NCBI RefSeq assembly: GCF_963678635.1 | Contig: NC_087070.1 | Coordinates: forward strand, 34,537,109 to 34,599,108 | DNA length: 62,000 nucleotides | Direction of reading: 5' to 3' | Origin: Symsagittifera roscoffensis | Taxonomy: Eukaryota; Xenacoelomorpha; Acoela; Convolutidae | Part shown: positions 7,674-18,943 of the stretch, in pieces | How the letters are laid out: each line of letters opens with the position of its first letter | How positions within the stretch are numbered: position 1 is the stretch's first letter | Program-made: the position numbers and the translations under genes | The notes under the pieces: generated by a model | Told to the model about the DNA's origin: nothing | What the model saw: the letters and a program-made list of their open reading frames with translations, nothing else | Databases searched by the model: none

Positions 7674-9507
7674 ATGCAGGCTTGACATTATTTATACTTG
7701 CTGAAGATGCTCACTTTTCTACTCAACTCATCACTTAGATTTGGGTTATTTTGAATTGAGTAATTTGAGGCAAAACTGCCGCTCTGATGGATGTCAAACT
7801 TTTGTCAGTTTCGTGAAAACTCAAATACACCACATTAAGCCTGATAGTTTTTATTCTATGCATTCATTGGCACTTTTGTCCTGATCCCTTTTTGTCCATC
7901 GTCCACTTATTTGAAGAAAATACGTTCAAAGTTTCCAGTTTTGTTGATTGATGTCCAAATAATTCAAAACCGCAAAAATTTCAATAATTTTTCTAGGGAT
8001 GAGTTGTTTTGAACATCTACCTTGAGTTGTTTGGTTTTTAATGAATGCTGTAGATTTTCATTTTACATTGAAAGAGAAAACTAAATAATTTTTTTTACGC
8101 ACCTGGTAAGTTATCCATGTAATCTCAGCTCTAAAGAGGGAAACTAAAATAATGAATCTAAAAACGGCTGCTTCGACTAAAAAAAAGTAGCTAAAAACGG
8201 CAGCATAAATTTATTTCCTGTGCTTATCGAACCAGTGATGGAATTTTTGTTAACGAAATATTTAAATTAGATTTCAAAGTAGACAAACAGTGGTAGAGGC
8301 ACCTAAGAAATTGGTTTTATTGCTTCAGTATCTTAGGCAAACTGCAGAAAGAATACAGGAAGCTCATGCGAACCTGTTTAATAGTCTCCCCCTTCAAGGA
8401 AGTTATCACCAAGTAAACTGTTCGCCGAGGGGTTATTTTTTGCGAGATCCAGAACCTTCGGCCGAAGATAACACTCCATCTTTTCAAATCTAGGTGGGTT
8501 AGGTGGGCGGCACCGTCGCAGTCGAAGCTCCGCGGGACAAGGAGAATGTCCCTGTCGAATCAATTTCTCTTTACCTCATTACCCTATCGCCGAAATTTGG
8601 CCCGATCTCAAAAAGTTCCTTCAAAAGTCCGTCCAACTATGCCTTTTACACTTTGCCTTAGACTGTTTTGGACAAATCGATTAAAAATGAAAATTTTACC
8701 CAGAAATCAATTTGATCTTGCAATTTCCTCAAAATTTTTCACATCAACTTTTTTTCATTTTTAGAATTTGAGATTTGAAAAACTGGGAAGGAACTGTTGG
8801 AAAATGTAGCTTGTGAACTCAGACCCTAAAACAAAATCTTAGCGCGCTATCTAATCATTTCAATTTAAACTGAACATCAAGAAGCCAAACTTTGCACTGG
8901 CTAGGCGCACAATTTAATGTCCCAGAGACCAATCCTCAAACAAGCTCCGCGATTAAATTAGATTCTATTCACAAAGTTTCCGTGTTTTCCACGCACCAAT
9001 ACGAGTAATGTAATTTTTGTCGGCATATTAGTTTTGTAGCAGACTCTGAAACGAGCAAATACGAATTGTTGTTTCGAAAGCCACTGACAGTGGCTTGCGC
9101 AAATTGTAGACGAATTTCGCAAACTTAGGCGGTTTTTTCAAATTTACGAGCAATGGCGTGAACAATAACGAGCAAAAGCTAACTTAAATGTCTAGCAAAT
9201 GCCGAAGTTGAAAGCCAGGATGAACAACTGTCATTGGAATCTTATAACTAATCTTAAATCATTGATTGACTATAAACTTGGATTGTATCCTAGTAGTTTT
9301 TGGGATGAATTTCCCACGAGATGTTTTTAGATTAAAAAATGGTAAACAATTTTTCCAAACCTAATGAGCAAAGTCAACATTTCTGATTAGCGGGTTTTTG
9401 GTTGTGACTTGTTAGATGTATGTGATTACATAAATTACCATAGATAGCCACTGGAGGCATTTAGGATGGGGTACATAATTTAAGAGACTTTTATGCAATA
9501 TACATTG
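7674..9507. other. Non-coding right flank of Gypsy copy A
   Basis: AT-rich with no supported gene. A short frame at 8290-8493 (67 codons, also open in copy B at 16771-16974) ends in a GC-richer patch at 8490-8550. It has no recognisable domain and may be a relic. At 9080-9094 GCCACTG-A-CAGTGGC is a perfect 7 bp stem. The same sequence lies at 16154-17988 in copy B. Confidence 0.5.
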
Positions 9508-10061
9508 TTGTTCCGACTTTTGATACGAAAGTAACGGAATATTTGTGCTCGGGGTGGGTTTTTTTTTCTTCAGACAAATTTCGACTTTTTAACTAGCCAT
9601 TTTTGACGAACTTTTTTTATATCATTCGAAAGGTATTGTTGTCCTGGGCTCAAATTTGAAAAGATATTTCACCTGTGATCCTTTTTCGTAAAGTTTAAAG
9701 GGTTTAAAGATTGCCATTTTGGCCGATTTGGAACAATTAACGCGCGATATATTTCTCGCTATTAACAACGTTTCTCTCGATTAACAACGCGTAAGCGGAG
9801 TTAATCCTTCTTAAAAATTGTTCCAAATTGGATAAAAGAAGCTTATTTGCCATAATAGGTTTGTTACAAGGAGCGAAATCTATCCTTTTGTACTTTAAAT
9901 GGCGTGTGGGGGGATGATTTTCATTAAAAAAATTTCAAATTTAAGAAATTTTTTTTTTCATTTTGTTTATTTCATTGAATATTTAATGTTATTACTGCTC
10001 CATGAACCTTAAAAGGCAGTCGGAACATTCAGGGTTTTGCCCTGATACGAGCAGTCTTGTT
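9508..10061 (-). mobile_element. Helentron-like non-autonomous element (HINE-like), copy 1
   Basis: Reads on the + strand from TTGTTCCGAC to GCAGTCTTGTT, so it is inverted relative to the satellite copies. It carries the terminal TGTTCCGACT and subterminal AGTCGGAACA inverted repeat, then a CAGGG...CCCTG hairpin about 20 bases from the right end. It contains a poly-purine/pyrimidine-rich middle with a degenerate GCGCGATATATT segment. No protein. Confidence 0.6.
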
Positions 10062-10435
10062 TGTATTTGTGAAGAGGGTGGTGTTTGGGATGGGATTGGT
10101 TCTTTTGAGATGAATCCGAGTGCTATTGTTTTGCTGATTTCTAAACTAATTCTATTGCAATATCAGAATATCAAACTATCAATTCAAGCTGTTTTGGATT
10201 AATTCCATAAGATTTTAAGTCTTAATTTGAATTAAAAGTCGGTCTCAAATCGGACAAAAGTAAAAAAAATGTTGCCCAAAACTTAGTTTGATTTGTCACA
10301 TTCAAAAAGATTTACATCATTAGTTTTTTTTAGTATTTACGGTTTAAGAAACTGAGAAGGAACTGTTTGAAAATGTAGCTAGTGAATTCAAAATTTTGGC
10401 AGTTTCACATGGCACTGTTGGAAAGTCTCGCTGTT

Positions 10436-11597
10436 CACCCACCAAACTAGTGCAAAAAATTCGAATTAAAAATATATGTTAAGAAAGTTTAAATATAGAA
10501 CAAGACTGCTCGTATCAGGGCGAAGCCCTGAACGTTCCGACTGCCTTTAAAGGTTTATGGATCAGTAATAACATTAAAAAATTCAATGAAATAAAACAAA
10601 ATGAAAAAAAAATGTTTTTTTCTAAAATTTGAATTTTTAAAATAAAAATCATCCCCCCACACGCCAAATAAAGTATAAAAGGATAGATTTCGCGCCTTGT
10701 AACAAGCCTAATATGGCAAATAAGCTTCTTTCAACCAATTTCAAAGATTTCTAGACGGATTAACTCTCCGCTTACGCGTTAATAGCGCGAAATATATCGC
10801 GCGTTAATTGTCCCAATTTGGCCAAAATAGCAATCTTTAAACCCCCATAACTAGACAAAAAATGATCACAGGTAAAATATCTTTTCAAATTTAAGCTCAG
10901 GACAACAATAGCTTTCGAAAGATGTAAAAAAAATTGTCAAAAATGGCTAGTTAAAAAGTCGAAATATGTCTGAAGAAAAAAAAACCCACCCCGAGCACAA
11001 ATATCCCGTTACTTTCTTATCGAAAGTCGGAACAAATATAAGAAATACAAACCCCATATGTTATTGGAATCAGCAAAAAATGCCGAATCTTTGTTTTTTA
11101 CAAAGTCCGCTTTCATTATGGGATTTTTGCTGAAGGCTGTGGATTCTGCGAAACGTAATTTTAGTATACACATATTATAATTTGTTTGTGAATTTCGTAA
11201 ACTCTTCTAGTTTCATCAATTTTTGATCAATACATTGTGTTTCAGTTATATGTTTGTAAAATCCAAGGCAGCAAAAAAAATTTAAATTAGAAATGTTGAG
11301 AAATAGGCGACAAATAAGTTCTCAGCTTATTGCGGAATTTGCTTCCAGCTCGCAAAACATAATTTTTGCTTGGCCTCGCAAGGAGAATTCCCAAAAAACT
11401 TTTGTTCAAGTAACCGTCTTAGTGTTTCGTTTTTTTGGTTCAAACTAGTTCACCCACCAAACTAGTGCAAAAAATTCAAATGAAAAATGTATGTTAAGAA
11501 AGTATAAATATAGAACAAGACTGCTCGTATCAGGGCGAAGCCCTGAATGTTCCGACTGCCTTTAAAGGTTTATGGAGCAGTAATAACATTAAACAAT
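10436..11597 (+). repeat. Start of 1 kb satellite, truncated by duplication junction
   Basis: One complete monomer (10436 to about 11450, beginning TTCACCCACCAAACTAG) plus ~147 bp of the next, ending at the tandem-duplication junction near 11597. It corresponds to the first part of the full array at 18944. The Helentron-like half lies at 10499-11035. Confidence 0.8.
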
Positions 11598-12177
11598 TGG
11601 AGCAGTTTTCCGAAATTTGAAGGCGCCTAGGACGCTTAAACAACTCCGATCCTTCATGGGGACGCTCAATTATTTCCGAAAGTTCGTGCCCGGTTTACAT
11701 AATCTTACGTGTGAATTTCGGGATTCTCTTAAAATTTGCAATGAGAGGAACTTTATTTAGAACGAACCGCAAGAGGCGGCTTTTCAGAAGATTCTGGAGC
11801 TCGTTGCCGAAATTACAGACTTGTATCACTAAGATCCGGCAAAGAGAACGCGTGTCAAGTGTGACGCTAGCCACTCTGGTTTGGGAGTGTGTCTGGAGCA
11901 GGAGACTGAAGAAGGTTTGTGGGTACCTATATCACTTGCCTCACGTTTTCTCAAAACTGCTGAGCTTAATTATAGTACTAATGAATTGGAGTTGTTAGCG
12001 GTGGTCTGGGCGTGCGAGCATTTCCGCACATATCTGTTAGGCAACAAGTTTGAAATACTTACAGACCACAAAGCGATTATTTCGGCTCTGAAAGAACACA
12101 GGGGAAATAAACCTTATCAGTCGCGTTTAATACATTGGGCAGACAGGTTTTTGCCGTTTGATTAAGACATTCGGCAT
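11598..12177 (+). pseudogene. pol: RT connection and RNase H remnant, copy B
   Basis: Same motifs as copy A: FRKFVPG near 11680, RNase H Asp in CDASHSG, Glu in NELELLAVVWA, Asp in TDHKAI. There are three in-frame stops: TAG at 11758 (private to this copy), and TAA at about 11830 and 12163 (shared with copy A). Confidence 0.8.
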
Positions 12178-13065
12178 GTGCCTGGTGCTACGCTTGGTAT
12201 GGCAGATTATCTTTCTCGCCATCCTACTTTTACAGCCCCCCCCCCTAGTTCTGTTTATGATGAGTTATTTGTTATTAAAACCATCAAAAATTTTAGTCAA
12301 GCGTGTAATTCAATTAGGGCCGGCGCCTGGACTCCTTCGGCAGAATTTATTGATCCCACTTTTGCTTCTCATATAATTACTGGGAACTTGAACCATAAAC
12401 AAAAGCCAGATGGCATTAGTACTTCTGGTGTAGGGCCGCGGGAGGGCGCACTTTCATATTCTCTTTCTTTCGACCAATCAGAATCGTTCACTAAAATTCG
12501 TCATTTGCCGGTAGGGGGCGATGACTTTGTATCGCAATTTAATGGTGTTCGATGTAGTGGTTCCTCGCAAGAGGGCGTCGCTGGCGAGACTGGTGATTCT
12601 GACCAATCAGGTTTAAACGTGGTTTTCAGAAACCGGTTGCCAATTAAGTGGCGTTCGTTGACGGAAAGCATTAACCAATCATGTGCGTGCGTTCAGTCAA
12701 GTTTTCAGCCGCGCGAGGGCTACGAAATTTTGACGGAAGTGCTCAGCCAATCAGAAAAAAGATGTTCTAAAAGCATCAAACCGATAGAGGGGGATCGGAC
12801 GTGTGATCACGGACACAGCCAATCAGATTTGAGATTCAATATCACGCTTCCTCAAGGCCAAAACAAGTCTTTTTCAAGTCAGTTCTGCTCATTTGTTAAC
12901 TCACATTCAGTTGACCAATTATATAGTGATATGTCTTCTTCTCCGATTAACGCTTCTGCGCTTCTGGAAAATACTGCAACCACAGAAAATCTTCTCAATT
13001 TTGAGGAAAAATTTGGTTCGGCCCCAGATGGCGGACAAACGAACAACACATCAGCCCCTCAATAG
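12178..13065 (+). pseudogene. pol linker ORF, copy B (295 aa, frame intact)
   Basis: Because the poly-C run has one base more than in copy A, the frame runs from the RNase H tail (MPGATLGMADYLSRHP) through the Ser/Gln-rich linker to a TAG at 13063. It contains the same CCAATCA/GAGGGC array, translated as repeated Asp/Asn/Ser-Gln-Ser and Glu-Gly. No domain is recognised. The C run is an easy place for sequencing error, so the difference between copies needs care. Confidence 0.6.
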
Positions 13066-13235
13066 AACAGCGATCAACCGACCACCTCAGCTCCTCATTC
13101 GAATACCCCAGTTCCCACTTTTGTGGAAATGGCTCCGGATAACTCCGCCCTCTACTCCGCTATAACCGACTGCAGGTAGCCAATACGCGAGGCCCGAGGA
13201 ATCGGCAGCGTCCTCCAAGAACTCCGTTACAGTCT

Positions 13236-13976
13236 TTGGCGGACTTTCTTGAGAAGTGTCGTCGCAGACGACTTGTGGTTCGAGCTCGCCAACGGCAACG
13301 GCCCCTTGGAGTTTGCGCAGTCAAACCAGAACGCTTTGTTTCTCAGGATAAAAGAGAAATCGTAGGCCTTCCCAGCCTATTTGATGTTGGACTGTTAGCA
13401 GAACTGACTGACGAAGACGAGTTCCTTGGGCCTATGAAGAGGGCAATCCTGGACAACGATGTGCAGTCTTTTTCTAAGCAAGGAGTGTACATTTCGCAGT
13501 TTTGGCCGATCGCGTCTGTGGTGGACAATTGCATTCTTATCGACAACAAACTGGTAACTCCTTTCAAACTTCGTTCAGCAATCCTTACGCGTTTACACCG
13601 ATCTCATCCGGGACAGCAAGCTATGATCGAGGTGGCGGAATATATATGGTGGCCATACATGAATCGTCAAATTGTCGAGAAATGTCAGGGGTGCATGGAA
13701 AGTACAAAGTTCGGTAAGAACATGAAGTCATCTCAAAGCTTTAATTCTTCGCTACCGCTCCCTCCTTTAGTTGCTCCGAACGAGGAATTACAGCTAGACT
13801 TTGCTGGACCTTTGCAGGATGAAAAGGGAAAGAAGGTTTTCATTCTAGTCGTAGTTGATCGGTTCTCAAAATTTTCGTCCGCTTTACTTACAAAAAATAC
13901 CGGTTCTAAAAAAGTCATTAAGTTTTTAGAAGCCTATATACCTATGCACGGCATATCAAAATCAATACACACATGA
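13236..13976 (+). pseudogene. pol: Gypsy integrase, truncated, copy B (246 aa)
   Basis: Near-identical to 4756-5496, with two amino-acid differences seen by eye (Lys32 to Glu, Val93 to Ala). It has the HHCC zinc domain and the first catalytic Asp, and stops at the same place before the second Asp. The misplaced pol segment follows at about 13987-14174. Confidence 0.85.
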
Positions 13977-14832
13977 AGTCCAAAATCAATATCACGCCTC
14001 CTCAAGGCCAAAACAAGTCATTTTCAAGTCAGCTCTGCTCATTTGTTAACTCACTTTTGTTGACCAATTATATAGTGATACGTCTTCTTCTCGGATTAAC
14101 GCTTCTGCGCTTCTGAAAAATACTGCAACCACAGAAAATCTTCTCAATTTTGTGGAAAATTTTGGTTCGGCCCAGCTACTTAGAAGAAACGCTGGGAGTT
14201 GTCTCAAACGCGTCTCAAACGCGGTCGCCATTTTAAGGTTCTGGCTTTAAAAGTGCGTTGGTTAAGGAGTTCATCCCTGACGTGCCACTTTGATTCAAGA
14301 AAATTGTACCCGGACAGGAAACTGCTGATACCAAGCAGTACAAAGCCCTGGTTGAACTTGCTCGCGCTGCTAATCGTTGGATTCAACTGAAGCGAAACAT
14401 CAATTTGGAAACGGGACGCAGTCTAATGAGAGAATTGGGATCACGCAATACTGAGATTGCTATTGCTTTAAAAACCGACCTTAGTAAAAGTACTCTGAGG
14501 TTTTATGATCGTGTAGCAGACGCACCAAGTAGAGAACGTTCGATGAAAAGACCTTCCGGTACGAATACTTTAGAATTCTGTTGCTACATAGTCCTGACAG
14601 TGTAAAAGTTTATAGAAAATGTCTAAACAGAAATTCGGCAAAACCACTGTATAAACTGGCTAAGTTCAAAATTTTTCGGGTCACTAACAACACGTACATT
14701 ACGAATACGTGAAAAGTTTAACGGAAGAATCATATCGCATTAAAACGTAATGTTAACAAACGTGAGATTTTAGCTAAAAGACCTTCAGCAGTAGCTCCTG
14801 AGCTGGGAGTCAGGGTTGGACAAAGGCCTCCA

Positions 14833-15660
14833 ATGAAGCTTGCGCCAAGAGGCCAGATTGTTACTCCTACGCAACGCTGTCCCATCACCATTATACCAGC
14901 TCCTCATCAACGTTCAGCAGCCCCGCCGGTGGTCATTCTGTCAGACACTGACAATCAAGAATTGTTGTCTCAAACGCGGTCGCCGAGGAGGTCTCCTCGT
15001 GCTATGTCCACACCTCATCAGACTTCGAAATCCTCGACAGTGCAGGGTCAGGGATCGCCGGCTATACTAGTGTCCAAGGTACCCTCAACTCTTCAGCCAT
15101 CTTCCGTGCCTTTGGATTCCACAATAGACAGTCTGGATGCCTCAAATACTTCTATGGCCACACTACCTGCTGAGGATACATCAGCAACTCGAACTCCTTC
15201 TCTACGTTCGCGGTACGTTGTTCTGGCGCCTCCAAAACAACTGGTATCAGAGAAATCATCTCCAGACCAATTGGCAGGCCCATCGTGTTCGTCACAGCAA
15301 GTGATACCACAAACTGTTAACCCAACTTCAACCGACATAGATCCTCAAACAAAAGCAGCTCAAATTCAGCCAGTAACGCAGGATGATGTAGATTCGCAGG
15401 TTTCCTCCTCCTCGAGTACCCGGGCTCCAAAGAGAACTCGAAAAGCTCCGGCGCGTTATGGAAGTCCCGTTCGACCTTCCGTTACAGAAGTGAAAGAAAA
15501 TGTGGCCACTTCACCGTCGATAGGCCACGTAGCTGGTGGTTCTCCCGTCACTCCAAAGCGAAGATTTATTAGAAGAAATACTGAGGATTTTATCCAGCCT
15601 AGTTCTTCTTCTGCTCGACTATCTAGTATCTATCTAGTATCTAAAACTTCTAGTATCTAA
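14833..15660 (+). CDS. Ser/Thr/Pro-rich tail ORF, copy B (275 aa)
   Basis: Second copy of 6353-7180, open over its full length. Two Met codons of copy A (residues 33 and 45) read Val and Leu here. Probably the Pol C-terminal tail, as for copy A. No membrane or envelope features. Confidence 0.5.
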   Translation: MKLAPRGQIVTPTQRCPITIIPAPHQRSAAPPVVILSDTDNQELLSQTRSPRRSPRAMSTPHQTSKSSTVQGQGSPAILVSKVPSTLQPSSVPLDSTIDSLDASNTSMATLPAEDTSATRTPSLRSRYVVLAPPKQLVSEKSSPDQLAGPSCSSQQVIPQTVNPTSTDIDPQTKAAQIQPVTQDDVDSQVSSSSSTRAPKRTRKAPARYGSPVRPSVTEVKENVATSPSIGHVAGGSPVTPKRRFIRRNTEDFIQPSSSSARLSSIYLVSKTSSI

Positions 15661-15762
15661 AACTCTCTTGTTAAAAAAACTTATATCAAAACTCCAATTG
15701 TTACTAAATTTTAAGCCATAATATTCTGGTGCTTGATTCAGTTCACTTTGTCGGTGGGGAAT

Positions 15763-16153
15763 TGTGTTTGTTTAGTTATATATAAAATCATCTGTTATAT
15801 GATTTTTTTTGGCCCCGGGGTATGTCAAGCCATACATAAACCATCGCATGTTTATTCGGTGCATTCTATGTTGCAGTCGTTGCAGTGGTGTCAAGGCCAC
15901 CCACCTGTCTTACTCTGTTATTACATATGGTGCTCAACTCTTATGTTATCTGACTGTTTTCAACGTTAAGAATCAGACCATCTATTCTTGTTACGCTAGC
16001 GAACAAAATCCATTAAAATTAAAAGCAGTAAAAAAACCTTTTTAAACCCAGGGTCAGTTTAGATCCTACAAAAGTATATCTATACTTATTCCTATTTAAT
16101 TCAACTATTCGATTTTACCAAGTTTTATTAATATCAGAGTTCGTTAAATGTCA
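15763..16153 (+). repeat. 3' LTR, copy B
   Basis: Begins TGTGTTTG after GGTGGGGAAT and ends AAATGTCA. It matches 7283-7673 at the duplication offset, so it is not an independent insertion. Confidence 0.65.
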
Positions 16154-17988
16154 ATGCAGGCTTGACATTATTTATACTTGCTGAAGATGCTCACTTTTCT
16201 ACTCAACTCATCACTTAGATTTGGGTTATTTTGAATTGAGTAATTTGAGGCAAAACTGCCGCTCTGATGGATGTCAAACTTTTGTCAGTTTCGTGAAAAC
16301 TCAAATACACCACATTAAGCCTGATAGTTTTTATTCTATGCATTCATTGGCACTTTTGTCCTGATCCCTTTTTGTCCATCGTCCACTTATTTGAGGAAAA
16401 TACGTTCAAAGTTTCCAGTTTTGTTGATTGATGTCCAAATAATTCAAAACCGCAAAAATTTCAATAATTTTTCTAGGGATGAGTTGTTTTGAACATCTAC
16501 CTTGAGTTGTTTGGTTTTTAATGAATGCTGTAGATTTTCATTTTACATTGAAAGAGAAAATCAAATAATTTTTTTTTACGCACCTGGTAAGTTATCCATG
16601 TAATCTCAGCTCTAAAGAGGGAAACTAAAATAATGAATCTAAAAACGGCTGCTTCGACTAAAAAAAAGTAGCTAAAAACGGCAGCATAAATTTATTTCCT
16701 GTGCTTATCGAACCAGTGATGGAATTTTTGTTAACGAAATATTTAAATTAGATTTCAAAGTAGACAAACAGTGGTAGAGGCACCTAAGAAATTGGTTTTA
16801 TTGCTTCAGTATCTTAGGCAAACTGCAGAAAGAATACAGGAAGCTCATGCGAACCTGTTTAATAGTCTCCCCCTTCAAGGAAGTTATCACCAAGTAAACT
16901 GTTCGCCGAGGGGTTATTTTTTGCGAGATCCAGAACCTTCGGCCGAAGATAACACTCCATCTTTTCAAATCTAGGTGGGTTAGGTGGGCGGCACCGTCGC
17001 AGTCGAAGCTCCGCGGGACAAGGAGAGTGTCCCTGTCGAATTAATTTATCCTTACCTCACTACCCTATCGCCGAAGTTTGGCCCGATCTCAAAAAGTTCC
17101 TTCAAAAGTCCGTCCAACTCTGCCTTTTACACTTTGCCTTAGACTGTTTTGGACAAATCGATTAAAAATGAAAATTTTACCCAGAAATCAATTTGATCTT
17201 GCAATTTCCTCAAAATTTTTCACATCAACTTTTTTTCATTTTTAGAATTTGAGATTTGAAAAACTGGGAAGGAACTGTTGGAAAATGTAGCTTGTGAACT
17301 CAGACCCTAAAACAAAATCTTAGCGCGCTATCTAATCATTTCAATTTAAACTGAACATCAAGAAGCCAAACTTTGCACTGGCTAGGCGCACAATTTAATG
17401 TCCCAGAGACCAATCCTCAAACAAGCTCCGCGATTAAATTAGATTCTATTCACAAAGTTTCCGTGTTTTCCACGCACCAATACGTGTAATGTAATTTTTG
17501 TCGGCATATTAGTTTTGTAGCAGACTCTGAAACGAGCAAATACGAATTGTTGTTTCGAAAGCCACTGACAGTGGCTTGCGCAAATTGTAGACGAATTTCG
17601 CAAACTTAGGCGGTTTTTTCAAATTTACGAGCAATGGCGTGAACAATAACGAGCAAAAGCTAACTTAAATATCTAGCAAATGCCGAAGTTGAAAGCCAGG
17701 ATGAACAACTGTCATTGGAATCTTATAACTAATCTTAAATCATTGATTGACTATAAACTTGGATTGTATCCTAGTAGTTTTTGGGATAAATTTCCCACGA
17801 GATGTTTTTAGATTAAAAAATGGTAAACAATTTTTCCAAACCTAATGAGCAAAGTCAACATTTCTGATTAGCGGGTTTTTGGTTGTGACTTGTTAGATGT
17901 ATGTGATTACATAAATTACCATAGATAGCCACTGGAGGCATTAAGGATGGGGTACATAATTTAAGAGACTTTTATGCAATATACATTG
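16154..17988. other. Non-coding right flank of Gypsy copy B
   Basis: Duplicate of 7674-9507. The short frame at 16771-16974 and the GCCACTG/CAGTGGC stem near 17561 are retained. No supported gene. Confidence 0.5.
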
Positions 17989-18542
17989 TTGTTCCGACTT
18001 TTGATACGAAAGTAACGGAATATTTGTGCTCGGGGTGGGGTTTTTTTTCTTCAGACAAATTTCGACTTTTTAACTAGCCATTTTTGACGAACTTTTTTTA
18101 TATCATTCGAAAGGTATTGTTGTCCTGGGCTCAAATTTGAAAAGATATTTCACCTGTGATCCTTTTTCGTAAAGTTTAAAGGGTTTAAAGATTGCCATTT
18201 TGGCCGATTTGGAACAATTAACGCGCGATATATTTCTCGCTATTAACAACGTTTCTCTCGATTAACAACGCGTAAGCGGAGTTAATCCGTCTTAAAAATC
18301 GTTCCAAATTGGATAAAAGAAGCTTATTTGCCATAATAGGTTTGTTACAAGGAGCGAAATCTATCCTTTTGTACTTTAAATGGCGTGTGGGGGGATGATT
18401 TTCATTTAAAAAATTTCAAATTTTAGAAATTTTTTTTTTCATTTTGTTTATTTCATTGAATATTTAATGTTATTACTGCTCCATGAACCTTAAAAGGCAG
18501 TCGGAACATTCAGGGCTTTGCCCTGATACGAGCAGTCTTGTT
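17989..18542 (-). mobile_element. Helentron-like element, copy 2 (duplicate of copy 1)
   Basis: TTGTTCCGAC to GCAGTCTTGTT on the + strand, at the duplication offset from 9508. The hairpin CAGGG-CTTTG-CCCTG is intact here but has one change in copy 1. It faces the + oriented satellite copies. Confidence 0.6.
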
Positions 18543-18943
18543 TGTATTTGTGAAGAGGGTGGTGTTTGGGATGGGATTGGTTCTTTTGAGATGAATCCGA
18601 GTGCTATTGTTTTGCTGATTTCTAAACTAATTCTATTGCAATATCAGAATATCAAACTATCAATTCAAGCTGTTTTGGATTAATTCCATAAGATTTTAAG
18701 TCTTAATTTGAATTAAAAGTCGGTCTCAAATCGGACAAAAGTAAAAAAAATGTTGCCCAAAACTTAGTTTGATTTGTCACTACATTCAAAAAGATTTACA
18801 TCATTAGTTTTTTTTAGTATTTACGGTTTAAGCAACTGAGAAGGAACTGTTTAAAAATGTAGCTAGTGAATTCAAAATTTTGGCAGTTTTGGGGTTGAAC
18901 TATTGCCAGTGATTCACATGGCACTGTTGGAAAGTCTCGCTGT

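Larger units (their letters stand above)
3118..11597 (+). repeat. Tandem segmental duplication, copy A (about 8.48 kb)
   Basis: From TTGGAGCAGTTTTCCG at about 3118 the sequence repeats at about 11597 with an offset of 8,479-8,481 bp, growing to about 8,506 bp at the right end through small indels. The block holds the 3' half of Gypsy pol, the 3' LTR, its right flank, an inverted Helentron-like copy and the first 1.1 monomers of the 1 kb satellite. The junction joins ACATTAAA from within a satellite monomer to ATTGG in pol with little or no homology. Confidence 0.9.
11598..16153 (+). mobile_element. Gypsy element copy B, 5'-truncated by the duplication
   Basis: Begins inside the RT connection region and runs to the 3' LTR. 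Gag, protease and the RT catalytic core are absent because the duplication breakpoint lies inside pol, not because of partial reverse transcription. It shares all the ancestral stops of copy A. It adds one new stop (Trp codon to TAG at 11758-11760) and a longer C run at about 12236 that restores one frame. Confidence 0.85.

Noticed and set aside
8290-8493. 67-codon ORF as a host gene, since it is open in both tandem copies
   Set aside because: Preservation is explained by the recent 8.5 kb duplication. No domain is recognised. It is kept only as a note in the flank entry.
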